Shown one piece after another: positions 35,376 through 44,648 of a DNA stretch of 64,000 nt. This stretch comes from Polystyrenella longa (GTDB taxonomy: Bacteria; Planctomycetota; Planctomycetia; Planctomycetales; Planctomycetaceae): the NCBI RefSeq assembly GCF_007750395.1, contig NZ_CP036281.1:3309001-3373000 (forward strand), given 5' to 3'. A program made the position numbers and the translations under genes. The notes below the pieces were generated by a model that worked only from the letters and a program-made list of their open reading frames with translations, was not told where the DNA came from and made no database searches. Position 1 is the first letter of the stretch. Each line of letters opens with the position of its first letter.

Positions 35376-36557
35376 TCACACCTTCGGATGCGAATCCACA
35401 TCCAACTGCACCAGCATTTCCGCTTGGGGTTCTACCGACGATTGTCGTGGTCTTGGCCCCTGACCAGAGCCACAAGGTTTACCATCGGCAACCGGCAGAG
35501 CCACATGCGAACTGGTCGCGAGCGCTGCTTGAGGCTTCGTTTTCCATGGCCCGAACATCGTCAACCGAGCCGTTGCCATAAAACCCTGGAGCGAATTGAA
35601 AGTGGCATCGACAGCAGAAGGTTCGTAACCACAGTGGACCATACAGTTCTGGCATTTTTCGTTCCCGCTCGCACGACCATAAGCAGACCACTCCGTTGTT
35701 TCAAGTAGTTCTTGAAATGAGTCCACGTATCCTTCGTCGAGCAGATAGCAAGGTTTCTGCCAACCAAACAGGTTGAACGTCGGGTTGCCCCACGGTGTAC
35801 ACTCCAGTTTCCAGTTCCCTTTCAGGAATTCCAGAAACAGAGGCGACTGATTGAATACCCAACTTTTTTTCTGATTATGGAAAATGCGTTGGAAGAGCGA
35901 ATGCGTTTGTTCGCGTATCAGAAAGTGCTCCTGATCGGGTGCCTTTTCATATGGATAACCGGGAGAGACCATCATCCCTTCAATCCCCATCTCCGTCAGC
36001 GTATCGAACATTCCACGGATACTGTCAGGATCGACGGTATTATAAAGGGTGGTGTTGGTAGTCACTCGAAAACCGGCGGCGATGGCTTCTCGGATCGCCT
36101 CGATAGCAACATCGTAAATGCCATCTCGACAGACAGCGGCATCATGCTCTTCGCGCGGACCATCCAAGTGAACGGAAAAACTGAGGTACTTCGACGGTTT
36201 GAATCGGTGCAGATTCTTTTTAAGTAGGATGGCGTTAGTACAAAGATAAATGTACTTCTTTCGCTCAACCAGTCCTTCGACAATTTTGTCGATCTCCGGA
36301 TGTAACAGAGGCTCGCCTCCCGGTATCGACACCATCGGAGCGCCGCATTCGTCGACTGCTTGTAAACACTGTTCCGGGGAAAGATGCTGTTTCAGAATTT
36401 CTTTCGGATGCTGAATTTTTCCGCAACCGGCGCAGGCCAAGTTACAGCGGAACAAAGGTTCCAGCATCAGCACCAGAGGATATCGTTTGTTGCCACGTAG
36501 TCGCTGCCCCAGCACATAGCTGGCAACACGCCACATCTGAGATAAGGGAACTCCCAT
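35376..36557 (-). CDS. hpnH: Adenosyl-hopene transferase HpnH (radical SAM)
   Basis: HpnH joins a 5'-deoxyadenosyl group from SAM to diploptene, the first step towards C35 bacteriohopanepolyols. The cluster motif is CNLACAGC (C38, C42, C45). It is followed by [55 protein letters not shown] and PCYLLDEGY segments, all characteristic of HpnH, and a C-terminal [11 protein letters not shown] cluster. It is longer than usual by a Pro/Ser-rich tail of about 45 residues. A strong GGGAGG lies 7 nt before the ATG. No other hopanoid gene is in the window. Confidence 0.93.
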   Translation of the reverse strand: MGVPLSQMWRVASYVLGQRLRGNKRYPLVLMLEPLFRCNLACAGCGKIQHPKEILKQHLSPEQCLQAVDECGAPMVSIPGGEPLLHPEIDKIVEGLVERKKYIYLCTNAILLKKNLHRFKPSKYLSFSVHLDGPREEHDAAVCRDGIYDVAIEAIREAIAAGFRVTTNTTLYNTVDPDSIRGMFDTLTEMGIEGMMVSPGYPYEKAPDQEHFLIREQTHSLFQRIFHNQKKSWVFNQSPLFLEFLKGNWKLECTPWGNPTFNLFGWQKPCYLLDEGYVDSFQELLETTEWSAYGRASGNEKCQNCMVHCGYEPSAVDATFNSLQGFMATARLTMFGPWKTKPQAALATSSHVALPVADGKPCGSGQGPRPRQSSVEPQAEMLVQLDVDSHPKV

Positions 36558-36928
36558 GAATCGCCTCCCTGCGAAATGTTTAAATCGACGGTTCTCTCTG
36601 GTCTAATCACAAACAGGTAGAATTTGATCCAACATTTCGCGTTATCTGTCCCGTAAACCAGTTATGATACATGCGTTATGCTCCTGTTGCGCACGAAAGT
36701 CAGGTTTTGTTGTAGCATTTCAGATTGTCGGTGTCTGCGCTGGTCTTGATATGCATTCGACAAATCTGTGAATGAATTTGGCCGAGAACAACAGTCTCTG
36801 CTTTTAATCCCTCCTGATAATCCAGTATCATGGCGTTTCTGTCTATCTCTCTGTCATTTCAGGACATAGCGCATATTCTTCATCATATCCCAGATCCATC
36901 ATATCCTAGACTGTGATTCTGCTTTCTT
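36558..36928. other. Divergent intergenic region with a 16-bp tandem repeat
   Basis: About 370 bp between divergent starts, expected to hold both promoters. CATCATATCC occurs at 36881-36890 and 36897-36906, each followed by CAGA or TAGA, giving a near-perfect tandem repeat that ends 20 bp before the plus-strand start. A TATGAT element lies near 36663. No protein gene seen. Confidence 0.45.
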
Positions 36929-39142
36929 ATGAATACTTTTGCCGCTCTCATGCCCTACTCCCGGTACGTCGACATGCTCAGTCGCGATTTACCGGGTGTT
37001 TTCTGGAAACTTGGACTACTCCTGATTCTCGGCCTGCTGTTTGTAGCATCGGGTGTTTACTTGCCGATGTTCTTAAGTAGAAAAAAAACAACTGACACGC
37101 CAAAAAGTGAATCCGATCAGTCTGGCTTCTCGCTCACCACGTTCGTCTCGCTCAGTCTTCTTGGCGGGATTGCCAACTGTCTGCTCTGGTGGCTTGTTTC
37201 TTACCACATCACGAAATCAATGTGGCCGGGAATGATTGCCACGTTACCTTTGACCGGGTGGGGAATCTATCAGGCGATCCGACACTGCCCCTGCGATTTA
37301 AAACGAACACAACAAACTCCACTGATCGTTGTGACCCTCATCGCACTCATATTGGGAATTTGGCATTTCGGTCCAGTCGCAAATGAGTTGCCCCCCAACG
37401 TTGGAAGCGAGAATGGCCCCAAGCGGTTAATCCCCTTCAACGATCTCTATGGAGACGTTGGCTCTCACGTTCTGGCCTCATCGCTCATTCAAGAATACGG
37501 CCTACCTCTAGTGGATGTTTATGGCTCGCCAGAGAACAAATTCTCCGCTTTCGGCTATGTCGGTCACTCTACACTCATCTCCGGATGCGCTTCCCTGACT
37601 CAGCAGGACCCCTACATCGTTTCCTGCACTCTCTGGATCCTAGCCTACCTGATGACCGGGTGGCTCGCATTGTGTTGCGTCGAGCGTTACCAATTCTCCA
37701 GCGACATTGTGATTGCAGCGGGAATCGTTCCGCTTTTCTGGGGACAAATCGATATCCCCAACTTCCGTATGTTATTTACCCCATCGACGATCACGAATTT
37801 CCAGGGCCTTCAAAGTTCAGTTTCTGGAATGCAATACCACAATTTCTCTCAGGCACTCTCTGTCGTTTTCGGCCTCGGATTTCTGTTCTGCTACCAAGGA
37901 TATCAAGAATCCTCACGATCAACTCGTTGGTGGTTAGCAGGTTTATTATGCCTGATTGTATCAGCCTGGATTAACCCCACCCTGTTTGTTCTGCTGACTC
38001 CTGCGTTACTGATTTGCATGATTCTCAACCGGAGTAAATTGAGTGAATGGATTACATTCGTTGGCTTTCTCGCATTCGGATTGTTTATCTACAGCCTATC
38101 CAAGTTATTCGACGATGTCCCTTCGGGTCATGTATGGTTCCTCACGGTGACTCATGAGCAGTTCGCTAGCGAGATCATTCCATTACAGTGGATTCCCTTC
38201 CTTAAATACTGGGGATTCGCATTGGGTGTTGGGCTGATTCTCATCGTCTTTCGCGCCAAAACATTATTGACTGACCTGAAATCGAAACAGTTTTTTAACT
38301 GGGCCGATTTGATCCTGTTAGCAACTCTGGGAAGCTTGTTGTTTGCTCTCCTGTTTCGAGAAACGGCAGACGATGCCGGTTATTCTCTGAGACAACCCTA
38401 CTTGGGCTGGGGGATCACCGGCTCAATTACGACGCTTTCCTGTTTTCTAGTTGTCTGGCTCGCCAGAGATACTGAATGGCGAGAGAAATTGGGAATTCCC
38501 AGCTGGCTTAGAACCGTGGGAATCGTGCTGGTAACAATTCAGTTGCTTAACGGCATTATTTACTCGGTGGTCTATCCCCTTTCGTACCCGCGTATCGCCA
38601 CAATAGAAAATAAAGAGCTATTAATATCCGCCTACAAGAACTCGAGCGCAGGAGATCGGTTTATGATTGATCCTGATCTACTGGAGGAGTTCGTTTTCAA
38701 AACTATCCCGACAGCAGAAAATGTCCCGCAGATTAGTGTAGAACCTCAAGTCCTGTACGATCTGGTCCCTTATCTGCAACGTCCCGTGGCGATGAACTTG
38801 TCAACAGTTTCTGCTGAAGAGCGAAGAAATATGGAAGCTTGGTTCCAATTCTGCCGGCGATCCGAACCAGAAGAACTTCTAACACTCGTCGAACACGTGA
38901 ACCAACGAAACGCACTCATTATCAAATCGAACCGTATTTCCGCCCAGGAGATACTGCAGGTCAACGGTTGGTCGAAGAAAACCGATTTAAGCGACAAGTA
39001 CCAACTTTGGTTGAGAAAAGAGAACCCAAATTCTCCCGCTGAAGTGGAATCGGCTAGCGTTCCCACTGCTGGTACGGAAGAAAATGAAACTGAGGAAGAA
39101 CCCGTTGACTTGCAGAATCCCGATCAGAATGCCACGCAATAA
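36929..39142 (+). CDS. Large polytopic membrane protein, possible GT-C type
   Basis: A 737-residue protein with about twelve hydrophobic segments between residues 20 and 560 and a soluble C-terminal part of about 170 residues ending in an acidic tail. The first long loop (DLYGDVGSHVLASSLIQEYG) and the overall plan of helices then a periplasmic domain recall GT-C glycosyltransferases and oligosaccharide-polymerising proteins, but I see no decisive motif. It lies 46 bp upstream of an LpxD-like gene and ahead of a KAS III gene, which hints at lipid or glycan synthesis. Function not known. Confidence 0.7.
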   Translation: MNTFAALMPYSRYVDMLSRDLPGVFWKLGLLLILGLLFVASGVYLPMFLSRKKTTDTPKSESDQSGFSLTTFVSLSLLGGIANCLLWWLVSYHITKSMWPGMIATLPLTGWGIYQAIRHCPCDLKRTQQTPLIVVTLIALILGIWHFGPVANELPPNVGSENGPKRLIPFNDLYGDVGSHVLASSLIQEYGLPLVDVYGSPENKFSAFGYVGHSTLISGCASLTQQDPYIVSCTLWILAYLMTGWLALCCVERYQFSSDIVIAAGIVPLFWGQIDIPNFRMLFTPSTITNFQGLQSSVSGMQYHNFSQALSVVFGLGFLFCYQGYQESSRSTRWWLAGLLCLIVSAWINPTLFVLLTPALLICMILNRSKLSEWITFVGFLAFGLFIYSLSKLFDDVPSGHVWFLTVTHEQFASEIIPLQWIPFLKYWGFALGVGLILIVFRAKTLLTDLKSKQFFNWADLILLATLGSLLFALLFRETADDAGYSLRQPYLGWGITGSITTLSCFLVVWLARDTEWREKLGIPSWLRTVGIVLVTIQLLNGIIYSVVYPLSYPRIATIENKELLISAYKNSSAGDRFMIDPDLLEEFVFKTIPTAENVPQISVEPQVLYDLVPYLQRPVAMNLSTVSAEERRNMEAWFQFCRRSEPEELLTLVEHVNQRNALIIKSNRISAQEILQVNGWSKKTDLSDKYQLWLRKENPNSPAEVESASVPTAGTEENETEEEPVDLQNPDQNATQ

Positions 39143-39188
39143 CGCGATCTAATATTCTCTCACTCCATCCACTATTTGACAGAGCTTT

Positions 39189-40116
39189 ATGAAACCGCAC
39201 CGGTTACTAACTCTTAACAATGTCATCGCCCGCATAGAGCCGGTGGCGAGTGCGCTGGAGTTGCATGGGGAATCTTATCAGACAGGCGTAGCACAAACGA
39301 GTTTTTGTGACACTGACCATCAGAATTCGGTTGCACTTGCCACAAACCATGGCTGGCTAAAACTAGCTGTGGATAATGACGCCGTTTCACTTATACTGAC
39401 CACACCACGGATTGCTCGCCTGAAATCTAATAATTTCCCCAAACCTCTGTTACTCTGTGATAATCTGGAAGAAGTTTTTTACTACTTGCACAATCAGGCT
39501 CTGCATGAAACAACTTTCGTATCTCCCGCAGTCGAAAGACATCAAGAGATCGCTCCCAGCGTCAATGTTCATCCGTCAGCTGTTCTGGAAGGCGAGATCG
39601 TGATTGCCGAAAATGTCCAAGTCGGACCTTTCTGCTTCTTGCAAGGCCCGTTATTCATTGGGGGAAGGTACTCTAGTACAAGATTTCTGTTCCATTGGAA
39701 ACGATGGGTTGTTAATAAAAAAAGTCAGAGAAGTCACCAACAAGTCAAACACTTTGGCGGTGTCCGTATCGGAGCGAACTGCCAGATATTCTCGGGCACT
39801 CGGATCGCTAAATCTGCTATCTTCCAATCAGATACTGTTCTTGAAGATGAAGTTTCCTGTGGAGAAGAAGTCGTCATCGGACACGATGCCCGAATTCAGT
39901 CAGAATCAATAGTTGCCGCCGCAGCAGCCATTTCAGGTAAAGCCTGTATCGGACCCAGCTGTTGGATTGGAGCGGGGAGTTTGATTGCTGACTCGGTGCA
40001 GGTTGGTCATCATTCCTCAGTAAAAGAGGGGGGTGGTTGTCATTCAGTCCATGGAACCTCATTACACCGTCTCAGGAAATATCGCACGTGAACACCATCG
40101 AACACTAAGCGATTAG
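39189..40116 (+). pseudogene. LpxD-like left-handed beta-helix acyltransferase, broken by three homopolymer frameshifts
   Basis: Frame 1 runs 39189-40091 (300 codons), but its middle and end do not read like the family. Dropping one G from the five-G run at 39660-39664 gives IGEGTLVQDFCSIGNDGLL. Adding one T at 39753-39755 restores frame 1 (NTFGGVRIGANCQ). Dropping one G from the six-G run at 40028-40033 gives EGVVVIQSMEPHYTVSGN and a stop at 40116. The repaired protein (about 308 residues) has an N-terminal domain of about 115 residues and then hexapeptide repeats (HPSAVLEGEIVIAENVQVG, VVIGHDARI, ACIGPSCWIGAG). LpxD N-acylates UDP-3-O-acylglucosamine in lipid A synthesis; related sugar acyltransferases are possible. 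This may be true decay, sequencing error or programmed slippage. Confidence 0.7.
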
Positions 40117-40249
40117 CTGCAATAGAACTCTCATTTAACAACACTGGAGCTTCAGGAGGATTCAACTGCTCCACAAAAATAAATTAGATTAGCATGTCAT
40201 TCAGCATCTGAGGATCACTCGCCGAATCGACACAGAACTGGTTGAAGAT

Positions 40250-41200
40250 ATGAGCAAATCTGGAATTGAGGCGATTGGCAAGTACATTCCACCGTCTCGA
40301 ATTGACGTCGCCGAACTCGGATATAAGTTCGATGCGAAACCGGATTTCATTCGCAGAAAAATTGGTTTCGAAAAACTAGCACGAAAGGCATCAGACGAAG
40401 AATGTTCCGATCTTTGCGTCAAAGCATTCGAAGACGTTGCCAATCGGATCTCCTTTCCAATCTCGGAATTGGACTGCATCGTCGTCGTGACTCAAAACCC
40501 GGATTCCGGAGCGATTCCTCACGCCGCAGCTCTCGTTCACCGAAAAATTGACGCGCCACCGCAAGTGGCCTGCTTTGATATATCACTCGGTTGCACCGGA
40601 TTTGTGCATGGATTGTCGGTCGTGCTTGGCTTCATGCGCGAGAATAACTTACAACGGGGACTCTTTTTTACTTCCGATCCTTATTCCGCGATTATGGATC
40701 CCGAGGACCGCGACACCGCAATGTTATTCGGAGATGCAGCAACCTGCACTGTAATCTCTCCTTCGGCAGTCTATACCGTAGGTAAATCCAGCTTCGCGAC
40801 AGACAGCCAGTATTCAGAGGCCATTCGAACAGATAAGTGGGGCGGCAAACTGAGTATGGATGGGAATCTCGTTTTTCGATCTGTGAGTATGACAGTCCCT
40901 GGATTGATCCAACGAAACCTCAAGCTGAATGGCTTGAGTCTAGAAGAAGTCGATCTTTGTCTGCTACATCAGGGAAGCAAATTCATCGTTGACACCGTTC
41001 GTAGTTTGCTTCATTTGGACGAACAGAAAGTCCCATTTCAAGCGGGCTCCATCGGTAACACAGTCAGTTCATCCATCCCGTTGATGTTGTACGATGTCCT
41101 CGCGACGAATGATCAACCTGACCGAATTCTCCTTGCCGGATTCGGCGTTGGTTTATCCGCAGTCGCCACCGTGATAACTCATTCCAGCATCGATTTATGA
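40250..41200 (+). CDS. 3-oxoacyl-ACP synthase III-like protein (KAS III/FabH family)
   Basis: A 316-residue thiolase-fold condensing enzyme. The catalytic triad is complete: C115 (SLGCTGF), H240 (LLHQGSK) and N270 (GSIGNTVSSSIP), with the usual FabH spacing. It has the GDAATC motif and a C-terminal GFGVGLS. KAS III enzymes condense acyl-CoA with malonyl-ACP to start fatty acid chains; paralogs make alkenes, ladderane-like or specialised lipids. Its position after a membrane protein and an LpxD-like gene suggests a dedicated acyl chain for an envelope glycolipid, but that is inference. A GAAG lies just before the ATG. Confidence 0.88.
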   Translation: MSKSGIEAIGKYIPPSRIDVAELGYKFDAKPDFIRRKIGFEKLARKASDEECSDLCVKAFEDVANRISFPISELDCIVVVTQNPDSGAIPHAAALVHRKIDAPPQVACFDISLGCTGFVHGLSVVLGFMRENNLQRGLFFTSDPYSAIMDPEDRDTAMLFGDAATCTVISPSAVYTVGKSSFATDSQYSEAIRTDKWGGKLSMDGNLVFRSVSMTVPGLIQRNLKLNGLSLEEVDLCLLHQGSKFIVDTVRSLLHLDEQKVPFQAGSIGNTVSSSIPLMLYDVLATNDQPDRILLAGFGVGLSAVATVITHSSIDL

Positions 41201-41341
41201 TGAGTACACATAAGGCTCACCTTCTCCTCCCTATATCGTTCGAACAGATACCGGTCTTGCAAACCAACGATCCGATTAGTTCAACATCACTATCTTAGAT
41301 TCTCCCACTTACATTTTCCTATTGAAACTCAGGACATGTTC

Positions 41342-42247
41342 ATGCGACATCTTTTGCTTTCTTTCTCACTCTTTGCTTTCACTCTCCCGGCCTTGTCTGC
41401 CGCCGAGCCGATCAATACCTATAACGGAGTGACCAAGCCACTCTGGGAAGGTGCCGCTCCCCATGCGAAAGGGACTACGCCTGCTGATATTCCCGAACTG
41501 ACGCTCCATGTTCCTCCTGCAGACAAAAAAACAGACAGTGCCGTCATCGTCTTTCCTGGCGGTGGCTACGGTCACACTGCAATCACCTATGAAGGACACG
41601 ACGTCGCAGACTGGTTTAACCAGCGAGGTGTCACCGCCTACGTGTTGCGTTACCGGCATTCTCCCAACTACCAACACCCCGTTCCCATGCTTGATGCACA
41701 GCATGCGATTCGCATCGCCCGTAGCCGAGCCGAGGAACTGGGGTACAATCCGCGTAAGATTGGCGTACTCGGGTTTTCCGCTGGTGGTCATCTCGCTTCC
41801 ACAGTCGCGACGCATTTTGACGAAGGCGATGCATCCAGCACAGATGTTATCGAACAGCAAAGTAGCCGTCCCGATTTCGCTGTTCTGGTTTATCCAGTCG
41901 TCACGATGCAAGATGATTTCACTCACCAGGGAAGCCGTAAGAATTTACTAGGTACTAACCCCGATCCGGAGCTGATCGAAAATCTGTCCAACGAACGACA
42001 GATCACTCCCGAGACTCCCCCCACATTTCTCGTTCACACCAACGGGGATACGGGCGTCGCCGCAGAGAACAGCGTGCAGTTCTACCTGGCGCTTCGAAAA
42101 GTGAATGTCCCCGCCGAACTACACATCTATGAAGAAGGACGACATGGTCTCGGTTTTGGACGTCGCCCCAATACACCGGAAGCCTTCACCCAATGGCCGA
42201 TCGCTCTGGAAAACTGGCTGAAGGTACACGAGCTCGTTGAGAAGTAG
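41342..42247 (+). CDS. Secreted alpha/beta hydrolase, acetylesterase-like
   Basis: About 301 residues from the ATG at 41342, which has AGGA 7 nt upstream; an ATG two codons earlier is too close to it. A signal peptide ends near ALSAAEP. The oxyanion motif is FPGGGYGHTA, the nucleophile elbow GFSAGGHLAS, and the acid/His set follows (HTNGDTGV, EEGRHGLG). It belongs to the BD-FAE / acetylxylan esterase-like group (COG0657) often found in polysaccharide-degrading bacteria. It may deacetylate plant or algal glycans. It converges with the M28 peptidase gene. Confidence 0.85.
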   Translation: MRHLLLSFSLFAFTLPALSAAEPINTYNGVTKPLWEGAAPHAKGTTPADIPELTLHVPPADKKTDSAVIVFPGGGYGHTAITYEGHDVADWFNQRGVTAYVLRYRHSPNYQHPVPMLDAQHAIRIARSRAEELGYNPRKIGVLGFSAGGHLASTVATHFDEGDASSTDVIEQQSSRPDFAVLVYPVVTMQDDFTHQGSRKNLLGTNPDPELIENLSNERQITPETPPTFLVHTNGDTGVAAENSVQFYLALRKVNVPAELHIYEEGRHGLGFGRRPNTPEAFTQWPIALENWLKVHELVEK

Positions 42248-42266
42248 TCTCCCGCAATGGCGATGA

Positions 42267-42293
42267 CTCAGGCGGGATCAGTTTCCGCCTGAG
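42267..42293. terminator. Stem-loop between convergent genes
   Basis: CTCAGGCG and CGCCTGAG pair perfectly over 8 bp around an 11-nt loop. The right arm lies inside the last codons of the M28 peptidase gene. There is no T-run on either side, so termination is plausible but not shown. Confidence 0.4.
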
Positions 42294-44158
42294 GATCCCA
42301 AGGTGATCTGAAGCTGGACTTCTTCCTGTTCGTCTGAACCCGCCTTTTTACGTTCGACAATGACGGTAACGGTCTCCTTCGGTTTGTAACGGCGAAGTCC
42401 GTCAGTGAGGCCCTGAATATCGGCGACTTTAATCTCGCCAAACTTCACAATGATATCCCCTGCCTGAAGCCCACCCGTTTCAGCAGGGGATTTTTCTTTG
42501 ACTCCGTTGAGTAGCAGCCCCTCAACATCGGCCGTGTAGTTCGGTGAAATCCCCAAGTAGGCCATCCCTCCACCACCCCCATGTGGTGACGCCTGTTTCT
42601 CTGTTTTCACGTATTCTGGTGCCTGATCCAGATTGAGAATCTTGTCGAACAGAGTCATCGTATAGCTGACAATTTTCTCCATTCCCTCGATGTTCAACGT
42701 TTCGAAATCATCGCTAGGCGTGTGATATTCCTGCGTGAAACCACTGAAGAAATGGAAACAGGGAATTTCATTTCGGAAAAAGCTGTAATGGTCGCTCGCC
42801 CCCATGACCCCTTCGATCTTATTGAGTTTCAACTTCGTATCGAGATTCGCCGCTTCGACAAGCTCATCGAACTCTTTCGCGGTCCCCGTACCGTAGACGG
42901 TCAATTCGTTCTCTTTCAGATTGCCTACCATATCGAAGTTGAACATCGCGATGGTCTCCTCCAGGGGAATCAGTGGATTCTCAACATAATAGTCACTCCC
43001 CAGCAGTCCCCGTTCCTCAGCGGTAAAAGCTATAAAGACCACCCGCCTTGGTAATAAACTACGGCGCATCGCAATGCGACGAGCCATCTCCAAAAGAGCC
43101 GCCGTTCCCGAGGCATTGTCATCGGCACCATTGTGAATCGCGGTGACACCTTGCGCGAGAGAGCCCATGCCTCCGTACCCTAGATGGTCGTAATGAGCAC
43201 CGATCACGATCGTTTCCTCTGCGTGAGGACCATGGCCGGGTAAAACACCGGCGACATTATAAACCTTCGCATATTCCTTCTCGAATTCGACTTCAACGGT
43301 GGCTGTCAACGCGCCCAGTGGTTGAGAAATCGCTTTCAGGTTCTGATCCAATTCCTTTTCGACTTCATCCAGAGTCGTTAATCGAGCACCGGCAGACGAC
43401 TTCAACTCCGACTGTTTCAAAAGATTATTGAACACGTCTTGTGTAATTTGTACGAACGGAATGTCAAAAGAAGAGCGACCGAACTTATCTGCCGTGGCGA
43501 ATTCATCTTGTTTCTCGCGAGTGGTGAAAGGAGGGTTCACAAACAGTACGGCCAAGGCTCCCTGATCCTGTGCCAGTTTAAGCTTAGTACGAATATAAGC
43601 ATGTGAGGTCGTTTCTGTTCCTTCAAACACAGAGTCTTCGTTATTCTGCTGTGGCTCATACCGCAGCATTACGAGAATCTTGCCTTTGACATTCTGTTCG
43701 GCATAATCGTCGTACTGATAATCGGTCGCCTGGATCCCATATCCGACAAAAAACAAATCGCCTTTTACCAGTCCCGATCCACCAATCGTGTAAGGCTGAA
43801 AGTCAGTGCCAAGAGTCAGAGGAGTTGTCTCACCCGCCGCATCCAAAATCGTCAGTTCAGTTTTTTCTTTGTTTGCAAAGACGGAATCCGGAATTTGCAA
43901 ATTCTGAAAATAAGAACCATCCTCAACCGCACTTTGGATTCCCAGCTTCTTGAACTCATTACGGATATATTCGGCCGCTTTATCCAACCCCTGGGTCCCA
44001 ATCCCTCGACCTTCCAGTTCATCGGAAGAGAGATATTTGACATCGGCACCCATTCGCGAAATCATCGCTTCATTCGCGACCGCTTCCGTCAGTAGCAGCG
44101 ATGCCGTGATGAACAGGCAGACCAGAAACGAACGTGCAAAATGTCCGAGATTCAACAT
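42278..44158 (-). CDS. Secreted M28 family zinc aminopeptidase with C-terminal PDZ domain
   Basis: About 626 residues from the ATG at 44158, preceded by AAGGA 8 nt upstream; the frame is open to 44245. A signal peptide (LNLGHFARSFLVCLFITASLL) is followed by a PA-like domain and the M28 peptidase. Zinc ligands and catalytic residues are intact: GAHYDHLG (His), NGADDNASGTA (bridging Asp), TAEERGLLGS (catalytic Glu and ligand Glu), FDMVGNL (Asp) and EYHTPSDDF (His). Residues about 540-620 form a PDZ domain (MAYLGISP...GGLQAGDIIVKFG). It trims N-terminal residues from peptides outside the cytoplasm. Confidence 0.92.
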   Translation of the reverse strand: MLNLGHFARSFLVCLFITASLLLTEAVANEAMISRMGADVKYLSSDELEGRGIGTQGLDKAAEYIRNEFKKLGIQSAVEDGSYFQNLQIPDSVFANKEKTELTILDAAGETTPLTLGTDFQPYTIGGSGLVKGDLFFVGYGIQATDYQYDDYAEQNVKGKILVMLRYEPQQNNEDSVFEGTETTSHAYIRTKLKLAQDQGALAVLFVNPPFTTREKQDEFATADKFGRSSFDIPFVQITQDVFNNLLKQSELKSSAGARLTTLDEVEKELDQNLKAISQPLGALTATVEVEFEKEYAKVYNVAGVLPGHGPHAEETIVIGAHYDHLGYGGMGSLAQGVTAIHNGADDNASGTAALLEMARRIAMRRSLLPRRVVFIAFTAEERGLLGSDYYVENPLIPLEETIAMFNFDMVGNLKENELTVYGTGTAKEFDELVEAANLDTKLKLNKIEGVMGASDHYSFFRNEIPCFHFFSGFTQEYHTPSDDFETLNIEGMEKIVSYTMTLFDKILNLDQAPEYVKTEKQASPHGGGGGMAYLGISPNYTADVEGLLLNGVKEKSPAETGGLQAGDIIVKFGEIKVADIQGLTDGLRRYKPKETVTVIVERKKAGSDEQEEVQLQITLGSSGGN

Positions 44159-44648
44159 GAAGTTATCCTTGGGAGTAAACCTTGCAGGGCAAAGATATGA
44201 ATAAGTCGGCTTTGATCGACCAGTCGGGCAATCACAACCTGACATCGCATTGTTCCGCTTCCGGATGCACTCGTCAAGCCGCCCGTTGATCCCATCAATC
44301 CGGGCGATCCTCCCGATTGGGGTTCCTTACAGTGAACAAAGTCTATTTAATCCATTCATGCACGAAGGAGAGTGTGAATTCGCTACTGAACCCGCATATA
44401 TCTGTTCCCCCGCGTTCGATCCGTCGATAAAATCAGGTAACTTTGCAACAGGTTTCCCGGCTTGTACTCTTCTCACAACAGTTTGGGAGTTCTCCGCCTG
44501 ATTCGGTTAGGAGAATATTACCGGTTATTATCAAAGGTAGTGATAGTTCTATCCGGTCCTCGGGTGTCGGGTCGCACTCACTCCGCATTTCTCATCCCGA
44601 TTTCTGAGCCTAACGGGGCGACGTTTTATAACTTTGGAGAACTGGAAG
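44159..44648. other. Divergent intergenic region
   Basis: About 490 bp between divergent start codons. Frames of 80-100 codons on the plus strand here lack ribosome sites and good composition. TTCTCC and GGAGAA form an inverted repeat near 44490-44515 that might be an operator or attenuator. Otherwise nothing distinct. Confidence 0.4.

Noticed and set aside
41366-41926. 186-codon minus-strand frame opposite the esterase
   Set aside because: Shadow of a clear alpha/beta hydrolase gene with the GFSAGG motif.
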